The notes below the pieces were generated by a model, which was given only the letters and a program-made list of their open reading frames with translations, was not told the origin of the DNA and made no database searches. This document shows positions 11,301-25,000 of a DNA stretch of 64,000 nt, piece after piece. The stretch is from Anarhynchus alexandrinus (taxonomy: Eukaryota; Chordata; Aves; Charadriiformes; Charadriidae). The stretch covers positions 633,187-697,186 of the forward strand of contig VUYV01000036.1 of assembly GCA_008711295.1 (NCBI GenBank), written 5' to 3'. The translations under genes and the position numbers were made by a program. The stretch's first letter is position 1. Each line of letters begins with the position of its first letter.

Positions 11301-14300
11301 GATTTCTATTCAGCGTTTCCCACAGAGAAATATATAACATAACCTGCCAGATGAATTGCTGAGGATTACCTTTACTCAGCAGGTGTAGATCCATAGGATG
11401 ACACATCCCAGATACAATGAATTGTCTGTGTATGTGATATACTGACAATCTTAACAAATGCAGTCATTATGTCCCCAATTTCCAGACATCCCGGAGCCTT
11501 ATTAGAGTTGTGGGATCTCTGGAAAACCAAATAGATCCTCAAGCACCTTTTTTTTACTAGGGTGGCAAGAGAAGGAAGGGAAGGGAAGAGGAATAGGATG
11601 TGTCCCAATAGCCTGGACATGAGAAAGCCCTGTAACTTCCTAATGATCATGATCTAGTTTGCAAATCATAACTATCAGTTGCCCAGAACAACTACCTTCT
11701 CCTAAGAAGTAAAAGCTAGGAATAGTATGCACTCTTTAAAGCTCCAACCCAGCAGCAAAAATAATTCTTAGCATTGAAGAAAAAATATTCAATAACTGAT
11801 ATGAATTAAAAGAAAATAAAATAACATCGTTTGGTGTGGTTTTCAATAGTATTAAATTCCCAGAGGAGGAAAATGAAAGAGAACCTTCAAATCTACCACT
11901 ATATCATGATGTCTACACTACACTCCCAAAAGTTGACTGAAACTCATTTATCAGTAAAATCAAGATGCAGAGACAAACAAATGACATTAAAAAAAACATT
12001 GTTTCATCACACACAGTTTAACAGCCCAAAGCATGACTAAGATTTCTCAACTACGGGTAATAAGACAGCCTTACACTCATTCTGTTAAGATTCACAAGGC
12101 TACTGTAAGTATAACAAACATATCACAGTATTGCAATAATACAGCAGAGAATCCTAACTGAACACTGGCAACAACGTATGGAGATCAAAGATAAAAGTAT
12201 TCAGAAAGAAAAACATGTCATTCCATCACTTAGGAAGGCCATTGGAGAAAAACCTTTAACAAAAACTTTTCAAACAACAAAATGAAAGAGCAGAGGCAGT
12301 TCTCTAATAGACAAGTATGCTGATTAACAGAAAGGAATGAAAAAGGAATCCAGTTTCTTTTAACTTGACACAAATAACTAAGAAGATGCCAATCATTTTA
12401 ACTGATCCCCATTAGCAGAGCACAAATCTTTGTCTTCCTGCTAACCAAAACAGAGGCTTTTAATCCATGACTGACTGCTTGTTCAGCTGATGCAGCCAAG
12501 GTTTGTGCTTTCTGACCTACAAGCCTGGAATTCGTTGACTGCAGATGGCACGGCCGAGGCTGCTGCGACAGGCTGTGGCCGAGACCGAGCTGGGACCTAC
12601 TGCCAGCTTCAGAAACGCCGAATGAGTTTCCCCAAAGCAAAAGGATCTGCAAAAACCAATTGACATGGCAAGGACAAGCAGATCCATTAGGGCTCCCTGA
12701 CTGCAAAAAGCACAAAGATGAAGAACCATTGATTCTGGTTTCTACTAAAGAGGAGCAAAACACAGTCCGTAGAAGGAGACAACACTACAGGAAAAAGGGG
12801 CAAGGGAAAGAACAGAGAAGAGCCCTCCACTAGTATTCAACACAGCATGCGACTTTAGCACATTAGGGTGATAAGGGAGGCTGTCCTGCTGCACAACCCT
12901 CCTCTGTCACTGTGTCTATACATATGTAAAACTCACAGACACACACCTGCCTTCTCTGGAGCAAAAGATGAAAATAAACAAAACCCCCAAAAACTAAACC
13001 CCAGAAGATTTTAGTCTAGCCTCCTTTCCAATTAATTTCAAATCAAAGACCAGCTATTAGAGAAACTAAACAAAGATCTAAAAGTATAATGCAGTACAAC
13101 TCCAACTATCATAGTAATGAAGAAAAATGTAGAAAAATTAAAAGAAGTATGAGCAATGTATTTGCTGCCCAATGAGCTGTTTATCTGAAACCAAATGATT
13201 AATGCTTCATGAAATAAATTATCAAAACATGTACCAAAGTGTAGCACATTGTAGACAGTTGTCATACTGTCCATTGAGCTCTTTGAAAGTTATTACTGTA
13301 CATTCAAATATTGATTTCTAATAAGGAGTAAAGCTCCCAGAAAAGAACTTATGTTAATTTTACACAGCCTCTTTCAATCTGTTCTCCCTAAAAGGTCAGT
13401 CTTGCTGTACATCTACATGGCTACTACACTTACCAACTCCATCGTATTAGCACAATATAGTCGGATGAAAAACCTATTGATAGATCAAAGGAAGGGGAAG
13501 GAGCAAACAAACAAACAATCTGGAACACAGGGAAAAGTTGGACTGCATTTTTGACAGTGGCAAAGGCAGAAGCAGAAAGGGATGCCAACAGCAGGATGGG
13601 GAAAGAAAGAAAGAAAATTAAACATACTTTTATTTATAGCCAGCTGTCCATCATATCTCTGACCTTTGACCTTCCTTTAACATTATGTTTAAGAATAAGC
13701 CTTAAGTATGAAGAAAGATTTTATATTATAAATACCGTTCTCTGTAGAAAAAACCTACATGATACAGTAAAGGCAACATTTTTTCTTACAGGGAGTGCAT
13801 TCAAAGTGCTCCTGTTGATAAATTGTTAAGGAGCCAACCAAGCTTTCAAATAAGTTACCTGAAGACTTCTCTGCACTTTGTCGGTTTTAATATGCATATC
13901 TAGCTATCTGTATGCAGATGCATGTCTATATATTTATTTCCTTGTTACCAACAGAAATGCAAATATTACATTGATCTCTCAGAAGATCAAGACCAAAACA
14001 AATAAAAATCTCTCTAAAGACCAAGATGAATAGCTCAAGTTCAGCATGTCAAAGCAACAAAAATATTTTGCTAAGGAGTCATCATTCACAACTTGTTCTG
14101 ACACTTAGTATAAATAACATCTGAGTTGTCTAAAAATAAATGATATCCAAAAACTAATTCCCAGTTCTTTTATCAGCTTCACTTAAACAATTTACTACTG
14201 TGCTCCTGTTTAAACCTGCACAGCCTCTTATGGCAGAATAATAGTTCCCAGGAAGAGGTCCTTACACCTCAAATAGCACTGCATTAAGCAGCTGAGGTTT

Positions 14301-14574
14301 TACTGTCTCTAATCTCAAGTGAAGTTCCTACAACGGGTTAGGTTTTCATCCCAACTTCCTCCTATGTGGAAGTACATTTTCCAAGCAACGGATCTGGCTA
14401 AGCATCTCCTTTTAATAAGAAAGACTATAAATAAAGTCATCAGCAATGGTGTAATAGTCTTCCTGCCCCATTTATATCCTTTAGACCGTGCCCACTCACC
14501 TAAAGGCAAGGACTCCAGCCCTCAACCATCCTGATGGACCTTGCTCCACCTTATCAATATTTTTCTTTTACTGG

Positions 14575-15410
14575 GGGCCCAAGATCTGCATATTGCATAG
14601 AAAGGAACAATTTCTGCCTTCCATCAGCAGGCCATTCTCCTGCTGACACAGCCCAGGATGCTGTTGGCCCTCATTGCTGCCAGGGCCACTGCAGGCTCAT
14701 GTTCAGCTCAATGCCCACCGGGGCCCCGAGGGACTTTTCCCACTGAGCTGCTCCCCAACCAGGCACTCCCAGTCTCTGCCATCATAAGCTCTTCCTTCTC
14801 AGGTGAAAGACTTGCCATTTGACCTTGCTGAATTTCATAAAGTCACTGTCAGCCCATTCCTCGTCAGCCCGTTTCTCCAGCTCATCTATGTTCCTCCAGA
14901 AGGTAGCCTTGTCCTCAAGCATACCACTTGTTTCCCCCTCCCCAGAGTTTGGTCTCCTCTGATAACCTTCATGAGGGTGCACTCCATCACGTCCTCCACA
15001 TCATTGGTAATGATATTTGAACAGGACAGATCCTAGTACAGACCCCTGAGGTACTTGCTTGTCACTGGCCTCCAAGTAGAATATCGTACTCTACCCATTA
15101 ACCATGACACTCTAGGCCAAATCACGCAAATAGCCCTTTACCTATCCAGCTGTCCATCTGATCAGACGTAACATCCTAACTTGGATACAGGAATATTCTG
15201 AGAGATAGTATCAACAGCTTTGCTGAAGTGAAGGTAAGTGTCATCCATTGCTCAACCCTTGTCCACAGATCCAGACACTTTTATCACAGAAGGCAATCAC
15301 ACTGGTCAAGCATGAGTTAGCCTTAGCAAGGCCATGCTTACTTTTCCTCATCTTCTACTTAATAGGTTCAGAAATTATGGGAAACTTTCAGTCTGGGTGA
15401 AGAGCACTAG
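14575..15410 (-). mobile_element. Diverged CR1 fragment lacking its 3' tail
   Basis: The minus-strand CR1 signals are in order: CAGCCCAGGATGCTGTTGGC, GACTTGCCATTTGACCTTGC, CATGAGGGTGCACTCCATCA, TTTGAACAGGACAGATCC, AGTATCAACAGCTTTGCTGA and ATCACAGAAGGCAATCAC. This covers a central ORF2 region, including the reverse transcriptase palm. Frames are broken. The copy lacks the 3' UTR and tail that CR1 copies normally keep, so it was probably cut by a later deletion or rearrangement. Ends are approximate. Confidence 0.85.
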
Positions 15411-15677
15411 TTTTAGTGATTAAAAACAGCATCAAAGCATTTACTGAGAATTCTTTTATGAAATATACAACATTTTCCTAAATTTGACCACAAAATGGCA
15501 ACTAAGCGCTCACTGAAGCAGGAGACATGCATTTGTAAGCAGTCTGAGTGCTGTCGGTGAGATGACCCACAGTAGGGAGCACCCCAGCAATCTCAATACA
15601 CATTTGCAGAACTGTATTCTAAATCATTACTTAGAAAAATATTGCAGTTTTCTTTTAAGGCAACTCTTCAGTTGCAT

Positions 15678-16278
15678 CTGGATGATGGGGTAGAGTGCAT
15701 CCCCAGCAAAGTTACAGATGACACAAAACTGGGATGAGTGGATGATAGACCAGCAGGTCGTGCTGTCATTTGGAGAAACCTGGACAGGCTGGAGAAAAGG
15801 GCTGACAGGGAACCTAATGAAGTTCAAAAAGGGAAGTGCAAAGTCCTGCACTTGGGGAGGAACAACGCCAGGCACCAATATGTGCTGGGGGCCACACAAC
15901 TGGAAAGCGGCTTGGCAGGAAAGAGACACGGGTGTCCTGGTGGACACCACGTTGACCACGGGCCAGAAATGTGCCCCTGCAGCAAAGAAGGTTAATGTTA
16001 TCCTGGGTTGCATTAGGAGGAGTGTTGCCAGCCAGTCAAGGGAGCTGATCCTTTCCCTCTACTCAGCATTGGTGAGGCCATACCTGGAGTGCTCTGTCCT
16101 GTGCTGGGCTCCCCAGTACAAGAGACATGGACATATTGGAGGAAGTCCAACAAAGGGCCATAAAGATTAAGGAACTGGGATTAAGGGATCTCATCGATGT
16201 ATACACATACCCACAAGGAGTGTGCAAACAAGACAGAAGCAGGCTCTTTTCAGTGGTGCCCAGGGACAGGACTGCATA
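15678..16278 (+). mobile_element. CR1 LINE fragment lacking its 3' tail
   Basis: This plus-strand copy runs from GATGATGGGGTAGAGTGCAT to GTGGTGCCCAGGGACAGGAC. A 150-codon frame (15718-16170) and an overlapping frame together cover the CR1 ORF2 region after the palm. The position of the FADD catalytic box is degraded (VTDDTKLG at about 15709-15731). The element stops before the 3' UTR. It lies head-to-head with the minus-strand fragment at 14575-15410, with their 5' sides about 270 bp apart. Confidence 0.9.
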
Positions 16279-19200
16279 ATTTATGCAATTATGCTGATGT
16301 TGCACAACGCGCTGGTTAAACCTCACCACTTTGAAACCCACATCAGGATGGATTGTTTCCCCAGTTTAAAATGTATGCATGGCAGGAACAGTTCATAAAG
16401 AACTAATGTGACCACAGCTGGGATGCACATATGAAACATCTTGCAGAGAAATGTTAGCACAACCATAAAACTTACTGCCTCGACACACGAGGATTTTATT
16501 ATTCCAATATGTATCATTTTACACTACAAATGCCAAAAATAATTCTGAAAGACTAACGTGGCTTCTTCCTGCATAGCACTGAAAACATAATGCTGTAGTG
16601 CGAAGATAATGGTGCAGAGATAATGAGAAATGAAAACACACACAGAAGTAATGCAAAGTAACCTGGAAAATTTAAAAAGTTACAATCAAAACCAAAAGGG
16701 TTGGCTACACGGCTAGACAGAACATCCTAAGAAGCAATGAAGAGGATGGATAATAAAACAGTTATGGCCTTTACATCTTGCAGAACATTGTCAGGGTATG
16801 GCTGAGATGTTCAACGGAGAGATTTATTTATAAGCCTCCTGCAAAGCCAAGAAACCAAGGAGAGATTCCCAGTGCGTTAGTAGCAGAGAATTCCTCTCCA
16901 AAACAACTTTCAATTTAAATAGCTGAGACTGTGAAAAGAGAAAAGAGATATGATGAACAGCAGAGTGTATCTTAGCACAATTTGGGCTGCTTGATTTATT
17001 TTTTAATAGAAGAGTGCTAAACTAAATTAAAAGGACTGATATTCTGTCAACCGGTGACTAAAATTCTAATGCCTTTCAGTAAATTTACTCTCGTAAAACA
17101 ATGCTGCAAATGCTCTAATACTTTTATAACATCATTCTATGTACCCTAAAGCAGTTAATTGCTAAGAAAACAGTAGCTGCCAATAACGGTCATAGGATGT
17201 GAAGACAATGGAGAAAAGTTATGTTTTGTGCAGATGCTTAACCTAAAAAGACTTAGGAATATACTAACCAATTTCAGTAAGAGACAAGCAAAGAAAAATT
17301 ACTTCTGGAATTCCACAGCATGACTTCTTGATGTCCTTAAGATAAATTTCTACACAAACACTGGAATCAACTATTTAGGAAAGAAAGCTGATTCAGAAGT
17401 CAAAAGGAAATTTGAAAATATAATCCACCTGGCTCATTCTTATCACTTCATATACACTATATTGATTTTATTGCATTCTTGCCCTCCACCTCTTCACATC
17501 TCATTTGTTTTTTGATACTGGAAGCTGTCCTTAACAGTGACAATTAATATTTTTAATATATATTTAGTGCAAGGAGTCCCTGTTTACTTCTGAGGACTGC
17601 ACATGCTACCTGGATAACACTACTGAGATAAATAACATGAATATTAAAAAAGCTTCTTTTGACTAAATGTCTCTAAAACTCCCAGTCATTGTCTTCTAGT
17701 AACAACTATGAACAGAATCCTTAAATAGTCTTTTTAAGTAGAAAGGCAACTGAACTAATGGAAAATATTCATGAATCCACTGGACTGGTAACTCATAATT
17801 CCTCAGTACTTTGAACTGCATTTGCCTACTTAACCACAATTAAATACATCTATTCAAACAATCTTTCTGAGTGCGTAGCCTAAAACATAAAACTAATGGT
17901 AAAGGTTTCAGAAAACAAGAACTTCAGCGGTAGCCTCCAAACTTCACCAGTCTTTGACCAATTATTAATAACATACCATGGACAAATTTGTACTTCCCTC
18001 CCCCACTATCCTACTTTTTAATTTCCTGTTTATGGAAGCAAAATCAGAAAGTCTCAGCAAATACAGACAGACAATGCTGTACCAAAGAGATCCTTTTCAC
18101 TAAAGAGGTCCTTTTCATCCCAGAAATCTTCATTGTAAGACTCCCTTCAAGTTTGTGTGGCATCACCACATTGAGTTGACATTCCATGGAGAGAAGTCCT
18201 TTTCTGAGGCTTTTTAGTCCCTTATCATTTTCATTACACTGTTAAACATAAAAAAATAACATCTTCATAAATTAACTTGCTTCTTCAGTTTTTCTATACT
18301 CATGCGTAAAGCTAACTTTTATTTAAGCCTCAGAAGTTACAAGTCTATTAATAGATTAATATTTAAACCTGAGATTAGTTAGTTTTCCTTTTGCCTTTCA
18401 GAAATTACGTGCATATTGTTAGTCAAGGGTTTTGAAAATTTCAGCTGTCCCACAAACTCCTGGAATAATCAGGCTGTCATAGTACATATTCTTTTTACTA
18501 TAATACTTTAAAAAAAAAAAAATCCAAGGTTTTAAGTTTGAGTGTTTTTTGAGGTTCTCCCAAGCCAACTTTTAAGGAAAGACTGCAGGCTTCTACACCC
18601 AAAAAGCCAGGATAGACACCCACATTGCATAAGACGCAAGTCCCAAACTCTTAGAGGATTCTACTGCAGGATTACCTGAACTCCTGAGACACTAAGAGGA
18701 TCTAACTAGCTTTATATATCCTGTTCCTCATAACCAGCACCTTTCTCTTTTCCATGCCCTAGCTCTTCCAGGTGCTTTAACTCTCATTTAGAGTTATATG
18801 GAAAACTCAGACAGCAAAGTTGTTAATTCCATTGCTGAGTCATAAAACATTATGAGGATGAACAGTGACTCAACTAGATTCCTACATGCAATTTATTCTT
18901 TTATTCTTGAAAGACAGATGGGATCTTGGCTAGTTCTGAATGAGCTCCCATGGACAATACAGTTATTTGTAAGATTCATAAATCTTCAGGTAGTCCAAAT
19001 GGTGCACTACAGTTTCTATGAAGAACACAAGATAAACAACCTCTCCAGGTATTTTGGGGGATCCAAGAATGGATCAGCTAATTCACTGCCGTACCCACAC
19101 CCCGATACACACACATAAACATTATCTGGAACGAGTTTTAGCAGTATTCATCCACAAGCAAAACACTGTGCTGTCAGATATGACCCAGGTAACAGACTTC

Positions 19201-19714
19201 CTCAGAATAATTTTACTGAAGCTAACTACAAGTTTGGAGAACTTGGAAAAAGGGAACAATTATTCTTAAAAGAAAAATAACATCAGATCACCAAGAAAAT
19301 AAGTAAAATAGTCTGTAATTTTATTGCTGAACCCATCATAATAATTTCATTTTCCTCCATAAAATTACACAGTAGCTTCCAACATGATTCAAGTAAACAT
19401 GTAGGACAGAAAATAGAAAAAATCCTGCTTTGACCACCCTATGACACAACAATAAAAGATGTACAGAAACTGCCTGAACCACAGTCTTTTATCTTCACAA
19501 TTACATAAAACTGTAATAAAAATATAACAAAACATATGGCAAGTTACACACACCTCCTAATACCAAGTCAAGAAGATGCAGCATGCAACTGAAAGCCTGT
19601 AGGCAGAACAGTAGAGACCAATGGAAGATAGCCTGCAATCGTCATTTACTACCTGAGCACCCTTTCTATTTTCCAAATAGAAAGATTAAAATGAAACTCA
19701 TGGTTCTTAAAGCT

Positions 19715-19935
19715 GTAGATGAAGAGAAAGACTGTCAGAAGAAGAATGTAAGAACTTGAAGGCAGAATAGACAGAAGAAAAATATGAATTCTGGAATATG
19801 AGAAGTGCAGAAATGTAGATGAAGAAAAGAACAGCAAGGAAAAAAAAAAGGCCAAGGCAAGAGAGATGCCAAGTTGCAGAAAGAAAAGACCTGGATTCTG
19901 GAAGGTATGGAGAAAGGAACTGAGGAAAGGTCGTA
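19715..19935 (+). repeat. Purine-rich low-complexity tract
   Basis: About 220 bp of A/G-rich sequence contains imperfect internal copies of AATTCTGGAA and GGATTCTGGAAGG. Reading frames on either strand here are compositionally biased and not credible genes. Confidence 0.65.
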
Positions 19936-20865
19936 AGTACCAGTTGTGGCATACCACTTGTCTGGGTTTTACTCTGGTTCATATTGGAGTTCTAGCACAA
20001 CTGGGACGGCAACGAGACTTTGTTCAGGCCGTGACAGTCCACTCGCAGCCTGATTGATGCAATTTGCTCTTTATCCCTATACAGTGATTTTAAAGATTCT
20101 CTTCCATCTGCTTCTGCTCCATTCTAAGACTTAAGCCCAGTGACAGTCTTCCAAACCACAAGTGTGATTGTTTGCCTTTCTCCTTCAGGAGAAAAAAACC
20201 TACCCAGAATGCTCAAAGAATCCCTTCCAAGATGTAAAGCATCCTCAGGCTACTATGTTGAACTGATCTGACCAAGCACATCACCAACCTTTCAACAGAA
20301 AAAGGAGACTGACAGTTGTCAGACTAGTGTGAATAGCACATGAAATCAAATAAAACATTATCTATCTGTAAGCCAGAACAACTGATAACACAACTAATCA
20401 AGTGTTAAGTTTCACAACTAGGGAAAGGGGTTTGGTTTTTTGACCAAAAACAAGAACAAGGAAATTTTGTTCTACTCCATACCAAGAAGTTGGTGTCGTA
20501 TAAAAATAAGTTTTCTTGATCAAGGAATACATTATATGTTCGAAAACACTTCTGTCCTGAGTCAGAAGGCATCTAAATCTCTCAGCAGGGAAAAACATAC
20601 CCAAATTGATTCCCATTCCCTGCATTGATTTATCTAACCACAGATGATCTGTGCTCTTGAGGTTCTCACCTCAAGACCCAGGCATCTTATCAATTATCCA
20701 TCCTTATGATGCACACATATAGCAAGTGAAAGTTAAAAGATTTCTCAACCCAAAACTAATATGCAGCCTTCTAAAAAGAGACAGAGACATTTAAAAAGGT
20801 TGTTCTAGATCTTCAAACTTTAACAGATCCAGCATTTGACTAAAATAACAAACTCAGCCCTAACT

Positions 20866-21900
20866 CACAGAATCACAGAATGGTCAGGGTTGGAAGGGAC
20901 CTCTGGAGATCATCTAGTCCAACCCCCCCGCCAGAGCAGGGTCACCTACAGCAGGTTGCACAGGACAGCGTCCAGGCGCGTTTTGAATGTCTCCAGTGTG
21001 GGAGATTCCACCACCTATCTGGACAGACTGTTCCAGTGCTCTGCCACCCTCAAAGTAAAGAAGTTCCTCCTCATGTTAAGATGGAACTTCCTATGTTCAA
21101 GTTTGTGCCCATTATCTCTTGTCCTATCACCAGGCACCACTGAAACAAAGACTGTTCCCATCCCCCTGGTACCCTCCCTTTAAGTATTTGTAAGCATTAA
21201 TAAGATCCCCCCTCAATCTTCTTTTCTCTAGACTAAAAAGACCCAAGTCCCTCAGTCTTTCCTCATAAGAAAGATGCTCCAGTCCCCTAATCATCTTAGT
21301 AGCCCTTTGCTGGACCCTCTCCAGCAGATCCCTGTCTTTCTTGAACCAGGGAGCCCAGAACTGGACACAGTACTCCAGATGCAGCCTCACCAGGGCAGAG
21401 TAGAGAGGGAGGATACCTCCCTCGACCTGCTGGCCACACTCTTCTTGGTGCACCCCAGGATGCCATTGGCCTTCTTGGCCACCAGCGCGCATTGCTGGCT
21501 CATGGTCATCCTGCTGTCCACCAGGACTCCCAGGTCCCTTTCCACAGAGCTGTTCTCCAGGAGGTCAGACCCCAACCTGTACTACTGATGCATGGGGTTA
21601 TTCCTCCCCAGGTGTAGTACCCTACACTTCTTCTTGTTGAATTTCTTAAGGTTCCTCTCTGCCCAACTCTCCAGCCTGTCCAGGTCACGCTGTAAGGCAG
21701 CACAGCCTTCTGGTGTGTCAGCCACTCCTCCCAGTTTTGTGTCATCAGCAAACTTGCTGATGGTACACTCTATCCCTTCATCCAGGTCATTAATGAATAT
21801 ATTGAACAGGACTGGACCCAGTACTGACCCTTGAGGGACACCACTCGTTACTGACCTCCAACTAGTCTCTGCACCACTAACCACAACCCTCTGAGCTCTA
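20866..21900 (-). mobile_element. CR1 LINE fragment with the RT catalytic box
   Basis: This is the longest well-preserved CR1 copy in the window, on the minus strand. The 3' terminus is at CACAGAATCACAGAATGG (about 20868). Minus-strand frames at 21127-21492 and 21582-21884 encode ORF2 pieces. The second includes [20 protein letters not shown] and the reverse transcriptase motif FADDTKLGG; the FADD codons lie at 21741-21752. The frames are separated by shifts, so no complete protein is encoded. The 5' end is truncated near 21900, next to a short direct repeat. Confidence 0.94.
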
Positions 21901-21901
21901 T

Positions 21902-21940
21902 ACTCAGTGTTCTCTAGTTAGAACTCAGTGTTCTCTAGTT
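21902..21940 (+). repeat. Short direct repeat at a CR1 5' junction
   Basis: ACTCAGTGTTCTCTAGTT occurs at 21902-21919 and again at 21923-21940, immediately beyond the 5' truncation of the CR1 at 20866-21900. Confidence 0.85.
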
Positions 21941-22029
21941 GCCACATGTTCTCAAAACATTTTAGACACAGAAGAAAGGAACATCAATAAGTTTCTAGCC
22001 ACCAATAAACAGCTGTGAAGATGACTTTC

Positions 22030-22047
22030 GGGGGGGGGGGGGGGGCN
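22030..22047. repeat. Poly-G run ending in an ambiguous base
   Basis: Sixteen G are followed by C and N (22047). This is probably a sequencing or assembly problem at a homopolymer. Another isolated N follows a long A run at 48084. Confidence 0.9.
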
Positions 22048-25000
22048 AACCACTTTTTTGACATTCTTCATATCAGCAACTGTCTTTTTCAATTAATACT
22101 GAAAGACTCACATCAGGGAGGACCAGAGTATGTATGCTAAATCTGAAAGCTGGTGCACTTTATAATCTGGATAACCATTCTGAAAAGCTACACTACACTT
22201 CTAAAAATTTTGCACTAAAACTCCATAAGTGGGAGCTTCAGCATCTCTGCATCCAGCAGCTGCTTCATTTCTATTTCCTGAACTTAATTCTAATTCTCAT
22301 AGCACAAATTCATACAGCTCACCATAAAACAGATGAATCCATTTCACTACAGGTGCTGAACCCGCTTACACCTAGGATTCACTGGACTTAGCATCTGAAT
22401 TACTAACATGGATTACATGGGAAAGCATGAGGCAATACAATGGAAAGATCTGAGCAAAATAATCACAAAATGATTTAAGAAAAATATGAAGTAGACCAAG
22501 CCAGTCAAGTAGATGTCTGAAAATGAGACCTGTGCCATCTTTGGCCCCTTTCAAAAATAAGCATTAGCAGGTGTCTAATGGATGTGATAACTATTTGAAT
22601 GATATAGACTGTTTACAGAATTTTGTGCCAAATACCTTGCAAACCTGCTTTAAAAATTCCTGTAATCCCTTGTTTAAGTTTTTCTGAATACATTTTTTTC
22701 TGTATTACTTCCCATTTAAATTAATTTTTCTAAAGTAACAACCAATTTTTCTTCTCTTTTTATTCTTTCAGTGCTATATTTTGTCCTATTCTCCCTTCTG
22801 CTTTTTGTGGCCTCTTCATTAAACCATCTAAGCAATCCTCACTTCATTTCTTCTTTGATCTCCATTCTTTTCTATCAGTTGCACACTCTCTGAATCTGAC
22901 CTACTTCAGCTCATTATGGAGGAATGAATAGTCATTTTGAAAGTATATGTTCATTTTCAGATTGTTAGCCAAGGCAATGAGGGTTCTGTGGCCTGATCTT
23001 ATCTTTCTGCCTATTTGCCAGTCTCCTGATATACACTTTGCAGCCAAATGCAAGTCTTAAAGATATTAAGTTCCAGCAAGCTTGGTGAAAATCAGTCTCT
23101 GTGGGTGACAGAGATTAGCACTCCTACTAACTTAGTACCCCAATAAAACACGAGCTGCACTTGACACTATCTTTCCCACAGCTCTTTCAGCAACCAGTAA
23201 GCACCAATAAACTGTCTTAATTGCTACTTTTTGTCTAGTCAGCAATTTAGAAAGGAGCTGAGCATCCTTATGTAGCTACATGGGGAATATGGAATCATGG
23301 GAGGTAGGAAATATGGAACATAAACCCATAGAAAATCAGGCTTCATTACTCATGCAGCAATTATTTTTCATTCTTTATCATAATGGTGTCATCCAAAGTA
23401 AGAAAACAAAATAATTTCTATGCCTTCATACCATTGCGTGGGAAGAGAAAAGATGGTAAGGCCAAATCCAAAATCCATGGAACTTATATCTGAGAGTTCT
23501 CCGATTTTTTTTCAGGTTTCCATTTCATGAAACATTTTTAATATGTTGTTGGGATTTTTAAATCATTAACACAGAATTATCACTCAGTAACTTGCCTGTA
23601 ACTTTATAATTTAGATTTCCATTAAAATACCATGAAATGTGAAACAATAGTTATTTTCTATTTAGGTAACAACTCTGTGGCTTCTACTACAATACCCTTA
23701 GTTTAATCGTTCTGATGCGTCTCACTCAAGCCAGTAATTTGGATTTAACTTCTTTTTCTCCAGAAGAGTGACTGCAGCCTCAATGCTTGAGATAAAGGTA
23801 AAGCATTACCTCTCAATATCAACTGATTACATAATACAGCTTCAGTCTTTTTGTCATGTACAATTGCTCCAGAAAACGGGAAAAAACTGCAAATTATATT
23901 GACTGAGTCATCACAAAAACAGAGGTTAAGATTTGGGAGCCTTTCCTTTATAGACAAACTTAAGTTTTATAATCTATTACTCTATTTTTCTGGCAAATGC
24001 CACTATTAATATCTTCCAGCATGTTCTATCAACATCCGTCTTGCATATTGAAGGTAAAACTAATAAAAAGATTAGATTACTCTAAAATAAGAACTTCTCC
24101 CAATGCTTAAAGACATTAAAAAGGTTAATCATGTGCCTTTTAGTTCTATTTGTACTCAACCAAATTCATTCTCCATTTCCATTAAGTTTAATGGTCTTTG
24201 GGCACAAGTGACATGCTACTTAGAGCTATAGTAAGCCAATGACATTTGATGGGTTGGCATAGGACAATGAAGCAGTAACATACAGAGTGACCTAGAAACT
24301 GTCGTGAAATATATGCATTTTTTCCACTGATGTCAATGGAAGTCTCTTCAATGACAGAAACCAAATCAAGCCTCACATTTGAGACAGTCATTTCTTGACA
24401 CAAATGAAACTACATGTAATTGCTACATTCAATCTTTTAACACATTAGCCCAAGAATCGCTGCTTGTAGTGATTTTAAAGTGTACACAAAAGACAATCTA
24501 CCTGTAGACCAAGAAATATATTTTACTTTTACATAGCCTCTCCTGATGAGCCGAAAAATCATGAAAGTAACCTGGGAAAAACAGCCTACTTCCATTAACT
24601 GATACAAATTTTCCCATTGTACTGTTCACCAGAGCATCAAAATGACTCAGCAGCATGAACAAATTATGAGCATTAAGAGTTTATAAGTATTCCCTATTTA
24701 TCAAGTGTATACTCCTCAGAGAACTAACTCTTTGGTTTCTTGTATCTGAATTCAACATGATACAGAGACATTAGCGTTTTTCACTTAGATCAACAGCTTA
24801 AAAGATGTATTAAGCCCTTTACATGCTTATCAACTAAAAGACAGCAGTCATTTTGGTAAATGACAGAATAACTAATCAAAGCCTCTAAACCATTCACTTC
24901 AGAGTTGCTTTCTGCTTACTACTTATTATTAACATATCTGAGACACAGTGTTTACTCTAAACACTTTGAAGTGTCATAGTCTTTGTCTAATTGTCACACA

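Noticed and set aside
12398..12763. 121-codon minus-strand frame in intron 8
   Set aside because: There is no family resemblance or splice context. Local GC enrichment alone explains the lack of stops.
15627..16013. 128-codon minus-strand frame
   Set aside because: Antisense of the CR1 fragment at 15678-16278.
16274..16294. 8-bp palindrome GCATAATT/AATTATGC
   Set aside because: It is a short AT-rich hairpin of a kind expected by chance in this composition.
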